In this document: piece by piece, positions 1 to 8,386 of the stretch
Layout: every line of letters begins with the position of its first letter
Numbering within the stretch: the first letter of the stretch is position 1
Assembly (NCBI GenBank): GCA_001972305.1
Contig: BDDD01001972.1
Span: 487,872-551,871, forward strand
Length of the DNA: 64,000 nt
Direction: 5' to 3'
From: Cephalotus follicularis
Lineage: Eukaryota > Streptophyta > Magnoliopsida > Oxalidales > Cephalotaceae
Notes under the pieces: generated by a model
Databases searched by the model: none
Told to the model about the DNA's origin: nothing
Seen by the model: only the letters and a program-made list of their open reading frames with translations
Position numbers and translations under genes: made by a program

Positions 1-791
1 CTGAACCTGAGTACTGCCTTCCACCCTCAGACCGATGGGCAGTCTGAGCGTACCATCCAGACCTTCGAGGATATGCTGCGGGCCTGTACTATTGATTTTG
101 CTGGTACTTGGGAGGATCACATTCCTCTGATAGAGTTCTCTTACAATAACAGCTATCAGTCCAGTATCGGCATGGCACCGTTTGAGGCACTGTATGGGAG
201 GAAGTGCAGATCTCCTGTGTGTTGGGATGAGGTCGGGGAGTGACCTTTACTCGGGACTGAATTTGTGGAGGAAACTTCAGAGAAGATCAGGTCGATCAAG
301 AAGAAGCTGCTTGCTGCCCAGAGCCGACAGAAGAGCTATACGGACAGTGTCAAGAGAAGGCCTTTAACCTTCAGTGTGGGTGATCACGTGTTCCTAAAGG
401 TCTCACCATGGAAGGGCGTGCAAAGGTTTGGAAGAAAGGGCAATTAGCTCCTCGCTACATTGGTCCTTTCGAGATTCTGGAGAGAGTTGGAGAGGTAGCC
501 TACCAGCTTGCTTTACCTCCCGCACTGTCAAACGTGCACGACGTCTTCCATGTATCTATGCTGAGGAGATATATTTCGGACCCGTCACATGTCCTGGATC
601 ATGATACTGTTTCGGTGCAAGATGACCTATCTTGCGAAGAGTTGCCTGTGCGGATTCTTGATCGGAAGACGCAGATTTTGAGGAACCGAACGATCTCCAT
701 GGTCAAGGTTCAGTGGCAGTTCCACCGACCTGATGAAGCAACTTGGGAGCGTGAGGAGGATGACCGAGAACGCTACCCGCATTTGTTCTAG
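1..791 (+). pseudogene. Tekay-type chromovirus pol, C-terminal part (integrase end and chromodomain)
   Basis: The reading frame opens inside an integrase core: [13 protein letters not shown] carries the catalytic Glu, and the two Asp of the triad lie outside the window. Next come the GPY/F-like region (VGDHVFLKVSP, IGPFEILERVG), FHVSMLRRY, and a chromodomain-like tail ending at a TAG (789-791). This order is typical of plant Tekay/Del chromoviruses, where the tail is thought to guide integration into heterochromatin. A TGA at 241-243 and a frameshift near 435-445 break it. The C-terminal half of element C at 51.8-52.5 kb is a relative, so the family call rests on internal comparison as well as motif recognition. 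A polypurine tract and an LTR follow directly. Confidence 0.93.
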
Positions 792-822
792 ACTGTTTTA
801 AATTTTGAGGACGAAATTCTTT

Positions 823-837
823 TGAAGGAGGGGTGGA
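823..837 (+). other. Polypurine tract of the Tekay element
   Basis: A purine-rich run (GAAGGAGGGGTGGA) sits directly before the TGTAAC start of the 3' LTR. That is the expected primer site for plus-strand DNA synthesis. Confidence 0.8.
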
Positions 838-1494
838 TGTAACCCCCGTGATTTTCATGTAATGTAATTTCACAATGTAATTGTACCTTATTTGTGGAAT
901 TAATAAAATGATGATGTTTTCCCAAATTATGGTGATGTTGATCTTAATCAATTATATATGTTTGAGAATCACAGAGACAGTAGAGAGAAACCACAAAGAA
1001 AAGAGGGAAGAGGAGTGTTGTCCATTGTTGAAGCTTGGAGCTCAAGGTTGGAGCTGTTCTTGGAGCTGCTGGGCTTGGAGTGGGAGCTTCTGGGAGCTCA
1101 GAACGTCACTGATTGGAACGCAAAGGGTGGACTTACAGATTCCTAACTTGGAATCAAAGGTAGGGGAAGTTGTAATGGTGTTTTGAGTTTAAAGTTACTG
1201 CATGCTTCATGAATCGAAATGCCTGGTTGTATGAGTTATAACTACTGAGGTTAGAATGTGGTCACTACTGTTTCCCGTTGGTTATGCTTGTTACTGTGAA
1301 TCAAATGTGATCAAGTGTATGCATGTTGAACCTTAACATGGAATTGGTTGCACGTTGAAATGTATGTTGGACGTGTTGTTATATGGATGATATGACAATC
1401 TGTGGTTATATTCCTATCCCTGAGCTTGATTTATCTGCTTACCATGATTCGTTGGAGTAGTTAGATAGATTTGCATGCCACTGATTGGCAGAGC

Positions 1495-1757
1495 AGCCGA
1501 CTGTCGAAGGAAGAAAGTCGACTACTCATTGAGACCAGTCGACTGCCAATGGAAAGCAGTCGACTGTTCATACTTCGTACTACCCAGAAGATGGTAATCT
1601 GGGAATGTTTCTCGTGTGAGTGTACTGTAACAGTCGACTGTTGAAGAACAACGGCCGACTGCCTAATGGACAGTCAACTGGTAGAAGGAACCAGTCGACT
1701 ACTAATACTGCTCGACACAGAACAGTCGATTGGTAAGGATTCCAGCCGACTGGTTGG
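1495..1757. repeat. AGTCGACTG palindrome array in the LTR
   Basis: Five exact GTCGAC cores, mostly inside AGTCGACTG, lie among one-base variants such as GCCGAC, GTCAAC and GTCGAT within about 260 bp. Spacer sequences between them are not repeats, so this is a dispersed palindrome cluster and not a tandem array. Confidence 0.8.
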
Positions 1758-2511
1758 ACTGCTGTTTGCCTAAAACGATGCGAAACGATACCGATTCCTG
1801 CTAGGATGCATTTGAGCATTTGTATGCATTGCATATGTACTGTTTTACTGCCTGCTTGTACTTTTTGTATCGAACTATGATTTCTAATGTGTTGTTACTT
1901 TAGAAATGCATATGTGGATTGAAACTGCTATTTTGAGTACAAACGAATATTGATATCGTATTTTCAAATATCTTTGGAAAGCGACTTCCACTACTGTACT
2001 GCTTAAAAGTATTTTCTACTGAAGATGCTTATTTTCAAATGTTGTCACTTTTGGAAACATTTTGGGAAACAACTGCCTGTTGTGGATCTAAACGATCACT
2101 ACTGTCCTGTTTACTGTACTGCTACTGCTTGAATTCACTGTTTGCTCTGTGAATTGCTATGTGTTTATGCTTGAGCCACTAGTTGCATGGCGGAGGCTGC
2201 CAGCGCCAGCTAGTGGTAGGGTTGACCTAGGGGCCAGGAGCATGGCTAGGTAACTCACTGTACTGTTGCCTCGCTCGGTTGCCTGAAGTAGGGACCGGAG
2301 TGGGAGTGTAGCGTGGCGCCAGGAGTTGGCCGCGCTACACATACTGCCTGTTGTTGTGGTCTTATGTGGACATCCTGTACTTCCTGTTAGTCCTTTTGGA
2401 CATTACTGTGTTTGTTGATGTAGCCCTGGCCGGGTTACTACTGTACTATTTCTGCATACATATATTTTCTTATATATGTATCACTGATAATTACCGTACT
2501 GTTATATATAT

Positions 2512-2538
2512 ATATATATATATATTCGTATATATATA
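2512..2538. repeat. TA microsatellite
   Basis: An alternating TA run with one short interruption (TATTCG), inside the Tekay LTR. Confidence 0.9.
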
Positions 2539-3032
2539 AACTGGAGTTTCTACTGCACTGCATCATTCATGCATTCATATCATGACATGCATTTAATTTT
2601 AATCCCGAACTGCTTTTATGACTTAGCCGAGTGAGGACAAAGGCTAACCCCCTACTTTACAGATTGATGCAGCGGACTGTTGGATTGGCATGGACGAAGA
2701 GCAAGTGTTATATTGTTCTTAGTTTTATTTCTCCTGTTATGTAATAAACTGAATTGTTTAAGGATTTCTGATGTACCGATTTTACGGATGTAACTTGTGA
2801 TGGATTTAAATCTTGTACTGTGATCACGCTCCGTTTGTGGGCGATTAACAATGATGAACTTGTCGAGTAGCGTGTAGTATGGGATGTACGTTACGGATTA
2901 CAGCTTATGAATTTATGCTTCCGCAACCGACAGCTTGTTAAAAGTTTTAAATTTTTGGTTTTTACATGAGCTGTATTTATGTGTTAATTGCCTTTACTGC
3001 TTATATGTCGTTCTCTTAAACGGGGTGTGACA

Positions 3033-3335
3033 CCTACCTCCCAATCATAATGTCGTAGGTTTGATTTCTATTTTGCGCAAAAAAAAAATTCAGATTATAT
3101 AAAAAAATATTAAGGAATTATATATAATTATTATTTTTTAAAAACCCCTTTTTGAAATGGAAAAACTATTTCAAAGGGGTATTTAAATAAAAAAAAGCCA
3201 CCCCTTTTAAAACGGATAAATCGTTTCAAAAGGGGTACCCTTTTGCAACGGTTGGACCTCATCGTTTCAAAAGGGTACCCCTTTTGAAACTGTTAGACCT
3301 TACCGTTTGATAAGGGTGCCTTTTGAAACGGTTAG
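3033..3335. mobile_element. CACTA transposon fragment, inner side of subterminal region
   Basis: From about 3145 the sequence is packed with copies of CCTTTTGAAACGG and its reverse complement. The same motif fills 24921-25080, next to a CACTA terminus, so the two blocks were one subterminal region before element A inserted (TSD GTTAG at 3331-3335 and 24916-24920). The first 110 bases are AT-rich flank with a short A run and no assignable feature. The far CACTA end is not in the window. Confidence 0.75.
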
Positions 3336-3832
3336 TGTTGATACAGAAAATCTCTACTCAACAGTATCCTACATGAAGGACTTTGATTTGTTGAGAGAAA
3401 CGCTTGAATGCTCCGAGAAGATGACAAAAATGGTGAATGTATTCCTTGCACAAGTAAGCAAACAGCTCGTAGGTCCAGGAGGTTGAACTCTCGGGGACAC
3501 TTCGATGCTAAATTTAGACAATGCACAGAGAATTTTAGGTTCTTTTGTATGTAAAAATGGATGACCTGTGTATAATCGTTGATTCGTGTATTTATAGCAC
3601 TGGAATGTAACTGCTAAGCATGGATTTCGGAGTTGCTGTGTATCCCCTAAGGAAATGTCTGAGGATCTCGGGAATTTTCCGGATCTCCACCGGATTCGGC
3701 GTCAATATGCCTATTAAGCTCGATTCTTTGAGTTGGTAACGCCTGACCACATGTCTGGGTCTCTGGAGGACATCTGTCCTAATCGTCCGAGGACACGTGG
3801 CAGAGTTGATGGGTTAAATTTTACCTGTATCA
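3336..3832 (-). repeat. 3' LTR of Tat element A
   Basis: It begins TGTTGATACAG and ends CTGTATCA on the plus strand, and matches 24419-24915 over its full 497 bp without length change. A purine run (GGGGGGCATA on the minus strand, 3833-3843) lies next to it as the polypurine tract. Confidence 0.93.
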
Positions 3833-4177
3833 TATGCCCCCCTAGTCTCCATTCTTTGGGCTTACCAGAGGATGGGGACCATATGTGGCATGGTCTTCAA
3901 AAAATGGACTTGTTTCCCGTGGATGAGGAGGGCTTGATCTATGGTTGGGCTCGGCAACCGGGCCTAGTTTGGCCAATAAACCTCTACAAGACAAATGCTC
4001 CCTCCATTTATTATTTCTCAAATTAATGCTCATCATTACACCGAAGTTGAAGGGTTTTGCACGCCTGACGCTTCGGCCCCCGCGCATAACCTCTTCATTC
4101 CCGCGTCTGACTTGACAGGGCGATCTCCACCGTTGAGATCAAAAGAGATCTAAAGGTTTGGATGCATTCCAAGGTTC

Positions 4178-4186
4178 TTTAAATAC
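4178..4186 (+). promoter_or_regulatory. TATA-like box for the antisense ORF of element A
   Basis: CTTTAAATACC lies about 190 bases before the first ATG of the antisense ORF. Similar boxes precede both antisense ORFs of element D. The assignment rests on position and sequence only. Confidence 0.4.
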
Positions 4187-4884
4187 CCCCTCTCTCTTGG
4201 GAGGAAAATCTGTACGCTTTCTTGCTTTCCAGAACCCTAAAATCTCTACAAATCTTTTGCTCTCCTAATCTTCAGGCTTAACTTCTTCGTTTTCTTCTTT
4301 ACCCAGATTCTCAGGCGAATAGCTTTCTTCAATTTCTTCTTAATTTTTCGCTTAAGTAGTCTAAGGTTTTCAATGTCCACTGCATCCTCGTCTTCCTCTC
4401 TCTCTAATAGCGCCATGGCCAGAACTAAGCAAACTAGGAGAATTATTAGACGTCCCGAGGACATAGCTCGAGCATCAGTGCGGGTTACAATTGCTGGGCG
4501 TCCCCTTAATATTGAGGTGGAGATGGAGGCTGTGGCTGCCAGGACTTCCAACATCGCGGCGACAGAGGCTGGGGTCCAAGTCTTTAGGACCCACTTCGAC
4601 CAGACCAAGATGCGCCCGAAGAAGATGGCTGAGTTAGTTAAAGATTTTTCTATCCCCAGCAGTTTGAACTGTGAGATCCCAGCTGATCCCCGGACAGTCA
4701 CGGAGAGCATACCTGGCTATTTTGTTGTGTTCCAAGATGCCTTAGAGCATGGATTGAGGCTTCCTCTACCTCCCTTTGCCACAACTATCCTCGGGCACTA
4801 CCAAATTCACCCATCGATCCTCCAAGCGTAGTCCTTGGGATTCATCATTGGCTTCCTGGTGAGGTGCCTCGAGGCGGGGGTGAC

Positions 4885-6702
4885 TATTAGAGATGAAGTG
4901 CTGCGAGCCAGTATCGAGCTTGTATTTACTTTATCTTGTATAAATGATTTATAAATTATATAAAGATGTTTATGTTTTATCAATGACTATGAGTTCGTTT
5001 CATTAATACATGCTTTATTAATTGTAAATGAATGTCCTGGAATAAAGTTAGAAAACCAAGTTCATGATGAGATCATGATGTGAGAGTTGGAATCTCGGTG
5101 TACTTTATTTCGAATCTTCCTGGTCATAGGATTGACACTCAGGTTATGATCAATCCGGATAGACCAGCACATAATGTCGGATCGATAAGCAGAGGGTAGC
5201 TGATCTCACACTCACTCACATGGATGATGTTATGACAACTACGTGGATGCTCATTTAATGAGTTCACTGAAGGTGACTGTTGATAGAATATCTGTATGGA
5301 GTTTTACTTACATGTCAGACATAATTCTAGTTTTACAGCAGTGCATGTGGTCCTTGGACATGAGCCGTCACTGGATGTCTTGTGCATAGGGTGTTGTGTT
5401 TTGATGATGCTTAAATACATATTCTATGAAGTGTATACAGACATTAGTTGGACATAGTACGCTTATGTATGGAGGCATGTGAACTGGCAACAATAAATCC
5501 ATTGCTTCTAGTAAAAGAAGATTATGCTTAGGATGATTTTCGTTAGCGATTAAACGCTTGGCCAGGCTAGTCACGATATCAATAGTGTGATATCATTGGT
5601 TGAATATTAGAGGGGCACCTCTAATATTATTAAGGCTAATGAAAGATAGTTATGAGGCTAAAGATTAAATTATTGGGGTTTGACATAATCCGCACCCTAG
5701 ATTTAATTAGAGCATTGTCAATGGAGGGACTATATGTGCATGTACCTGTAAATAGTGGTTCGAAAATGATTCATATTACATGGGGGTTGTTATGCATTGC
5801 TAGATGTCGATGTCGATCAGTAGGATGCCCAAGATTAAATTGATAAATAATTTTAGAAGAAAAAGAATTAAAAGAGTTTTAATTCGATATATTCAAGAGA
5901 ATATTTTTTATGAGATAATAAATATTTAATTGGATAAATTATGAGCGTCACAATTTAATCCTACGGCCAGCGACTGAACTCATAGGGTCACACACAATAC
6001 AGGATAATATTTCTAACCATAATAAGAGAAAAATAATTAGGATAATTTTTCCTAATTATATTTAATGAGATTAATATATAAATATATTTAATGAGATTAA
6101 ATATATAAATATATTTAATGAGATTAATTATCCTTAATAATATTAAGGAAAATAGAAGTCAAAAAGGAGAGAAGACTATCTAAGGAAGAATCCTGAATGC
6201 ATTAGGAAACCCTAAGCATGATAGGATAAGAGTTTGTGTTCTAATATGATTGTCTAGCAGCAAGTATATATAGAACACACACCCCTTCCTATTAAGAGAG
6301 TTGTTGGACGTTTTTGTGCTCTCTCTTAGTGTCTTCTCTCCTCTCTCTCATATACAATCAAGAGTTGAAGGTTTAAGAAACATGGTGTTAGAAATTGAAG
6401 CTTGGTGTGGATACCTTGGAGGCTTTCTATACTTGGAAGCTAGAACCGTTTAATACGTTCAACAAGTAGCTGTGTTTTTGGAAGCATGAAGACTCATGGG
6501 AAGAAGGAAGGAGCCGCTCCATTCATGTGAGTAATTCCGCCTGCTCCTCCCTATTGATTTATATCTAACTATATATGTATGCTCAAAAGATCCTAGAAAA
6601 GAACCATATGACTTGATATTCATGAGATGATAACACAATATATGTTTTAGGGTTTTATGTATATAGATATTTTATTGCCTAAATCTCTATAAGGTTCCAA
6701 CA
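4885..6702 (+). repeat. 5' LTR of the copia element
   Basis: It starts TATTAGAGATG (the other copy has TGTTAGAGATG, so the TG end has mutated) and ends GGTTCCAACA. It matches 12301-14072 with scattered substitutions; near 6065-6120 it holds extra copies of an AT-rich block (ATTTAATGAGATTAA) absent from the 3' copy, which explains the length difference. Confidence 0.93.
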
Positions 6703-6705
6703 AAT

Positions 6706-6718
6706 TGGTATCAAAGCC
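6706..6718 (+). other. Primer binding site, initiator-Met tRNA type
   Basis: TTGGTATCAAAGCC starts three bases after the 5' LTR. It matches the usual plant copia primer site complementary to the 3' end of initiator methionine tRNA, with one change from TGGTATCAGAGC. Confidence 0.9.
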
Positions 6719-6839
6719 GGATTTGATGCATATATATAGTTAGAAACTTGTTTGTTGATGATATGCTTGAATTGTTTGGGTTTAATCCGTGAGACGGAAG
6801 CATGGGATGCAAATTTTGGGATTTGGAATTTTCTACAGT

Positions 6840-7118
6840 CGTGAAAGCGTCGACGCGTTCGTGAAAAGTGTCAACGCCTACGCGGGATACCACTGTCAGG
6901 AATCGCACGAAGACGCACAAAGCGTCGACGCTTAGGCGCTAAAGCGCAGACGCTTATGCGTTAAAACTGCATCTTCACTCGAGAAAGACGTCGACGCCTA
7001 CGGGTAAAACGATCGACGATTTTGAGAAAAGCGTCGACGCTCACGCACAAAGGAACGCAAGTGTCGACGCTTAACGCATGGACGTCGACGCTTTGTATAA
7101 AAGCGTCGACGGTTTGGC
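6840..7118. repeat. GCGTCGACGC palindrome array in the copia leader
   Basis: Seven exact GTCGAC cores lie in contexts approaching AAGCGTCGACGCTT, a 14-bp palindrome (near 6848, 6921, 6990, 7031, 7061, 7083 and 7104). Variants include GTCAACG, GCAGACG and GATCGACG. The spacers differ in length and sequence. The array lies between primer site and gag. Confidence 0.85.
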
Positions 7119-7710
7119 GTTAATTTACGGGAAAAAGAGTTTTTTCAATTATCCAATCAATTGTCTATATTTTAGAAATATATCTCTCAAGTTTATTTGT
7201 TGATTCAATGAGATTGAATATGCATGATGGTATGGCTATGGATTGACCTAGTTTGTCTTATTTTATTCAAGTGTTGAATGTATGTTTTTATTTTTCATTA
7301 TTTTCGGGTTGTAATTTTTAGACTTGCATGTCTCTCTTCTCTCTCTTAATTTGTATCTACAATTCTTCTTCACCTCCTTGTAACTCCCCTTGATTTATTT
7401 CAAGGTTTCTGTAGTTTATAGTTGGTTTGTGTAAAAGAAGAGTGAGCGTCGCAGAGGAAGCAAGTTGGAGGAGAACGAAGATATTACAAGACCCATGCAT
7501 GTATGGGAACGAATGTATGATTGTAATAACATACCTAGGAATGAGACCAGCAGCTTGTTTGAGAGTCAAACAAGTTGCAGTAGTAAAAGTCCATAACCTA
7601 CCATTAGTTTATAGTATGTATGTGATACATGTCTAAATTCTGTTCTTGAGGTTCCAACGGCCTCTCCATATTATGCCATGTACCTGTAATTTGATTAATA
7701 AAGGTTTGGC

Positions 7711-7730
7711 TAATAATAATAATAATAATG
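7711..7730 (+). repeat. TAA microsatellite in the copia leader
   Basis: About six TAA units in noncoding leader. Confidence 0.9.
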
Positions 7731-7823
7731 AGATTTATGTTATTATTCCTCAATTATACCATGATATCAAGTTAAAGCGAAACAGGCACAAGAGAGTGTT
7801 CAGTTGTTGCCTTCTGCCATTAC

Positions 7824-7905
7824 AACTTATATAGATGCTTTTGGAAATTGTAAGTGTTTTGGCCCCCGTCAAGGCTTGCTTTTTCTGGGGACATCTATAT
7901 GAGTT
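7824..7905 (+). other. Leader hairpin 1
   Basis: The left arm 7824-7855 pairs with the right arm 7874-7905: 14 pairs, a 1x1 mismatch (C7838/A7891), 9 pairs, a 2x2 TT/TT internal loop, then 6 pairs closing the common loop. That is 29 pairs, about eight of them G-U, by hand. Confidence 0.85.
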
Positions 7906-7932
7906 AACATGAGATGTATATACATATAAATT

Positions 7933-7974
7933 GTGAAAGTGAATGTTTTGGCCCCCGTCAAGATTCACATTCAT
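7933..7974 (+). other. Leader hairpin 2
   Basis: GTGAAT (7939-7944) pairs perfectly with ATTCAC (7963-7968) around the common loop. After one A/A mismatch five more pairs follow (7933-7937 with 7970-7974). Confidence 0.82.
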
Positions 7975-8010
7975 TGATTCATTGTGTGTTGGATGGTAGG
8001 TTAAACTTGA

Positions 8011-8060
8011 CTAGAATGCATATGGCGTTTTGGCCCCCATCAAGGTCATATGTACACTAG
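8011..8060 (+). other. Leader hairpin 3
   Basis: TGCATATGGC (8017-8026) pairs with GTCATATGTA (8045-8054), ten pairs with two G-U, around the common loop (ATCAAG variant). A 2x2 internal loop and a CTAG/CTAG helix follow outside. Confidence 0.85.
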
Positions 8061-8117
8061 AGGCAAAAGCGATGATCGGGAATCATGCTATTGTATGGTT
8101 GGCAAGAGTTTCCCTAA

Positions 8118-8175
8118 CTACAAGATTCAGTATAGCGTTTTGGCCCCCGTCAAGGTTATATTGAATATGTTGTAG
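8118..8175 (+). other. Leader hairpin 4
   Basis: ATTCAGTATAGC (8125-8136) pairs with GTTATATTGAAT (8155-8166), twelve pairs with two G-U, around the common loop. A 1x3 internal loop and a CTACAA/TTGTAG helix follow outside. Confidence 0.88.
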
Positions 8176-8386
8176 GACACCGATCCCCACTCGGAAACGA
8201 GATCCATGAGACTTGGATTATTGTTTCTCATCTCCCATAATATTTGAGGGTTATGGGATTCGCATAAAATAGTGGGAGCCTGAGAGGAAAATACCTAAAA
8301 GATTAAAGACCAAATATTTATGGTTATAAAAATTTAAATTGGATTTATCTGAATATTGTCTTTATTTTATATCTGCAGAAATCACA

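Larger units (their letters stand above)
838..3032 (+). repeat. 3' LTR of the Tekay chromovirus (about 2.2 kb)
   Basis: It begins TGTAACCCCC just after the polypurine tract and ends GGGGTGTGACA, giving TG...CA ends and about 2195 bp, which fits the long LTRs of the Tekay lineage. Its last part, read in reverse, shares blocks with the solo LTR at 14341-15859 (GCGGAAGCAT, CATCCCATACTAC, AACGGAGCGTGA), so the two are related families. It holds a GTCGAC array and a TA microsatellite, and no convincing gene. The partner 5' LTR lies outside the window, so the target-site duplication cannot be checked. Confidence 0.88.
7824..8175 (+). other. Array of four RNA hairpins with a common loop in the copia leader
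   Basis: Four stem-loops follow one another. Each carries the same 18-nt loop GTTTTGGCCCCCGTCAAG (loops at 7856-7873, 7945-7962, 8027-8044 and 8137-8154; the third has one G-to-A change). The bases on either side differ between copies but pair within each copy, so stems vary while pairing is kept. Stems run from about 11 to 29 pairs and use many G-U pairs, which points to structure in RNA. The array lies between the primer site and the Gag start at 8387, where packaging or dimerisation signals of retroelements usually sit. The structure is seen directly; the role is inferred. Confidence 0.85.

Noticed and set aside
3033..3090. A tRNA-like or SINE B-box near TCGTAGGTTTGATTTC
   Set aside because: No A-box at proper distance and no tail or duplication could be fixed.
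4246..4710. Minus-strand open frame opposite the antisense ORF start
   Set aside because: It is the reverse of the better supported plus-strand ORF and has no domain.
7824..8175. The four leader hairpins as microRNA precursors
   Set aside because: In microRNA genes the stem arm is conserved and the loop varies; here the loop is constant and the stems differ.
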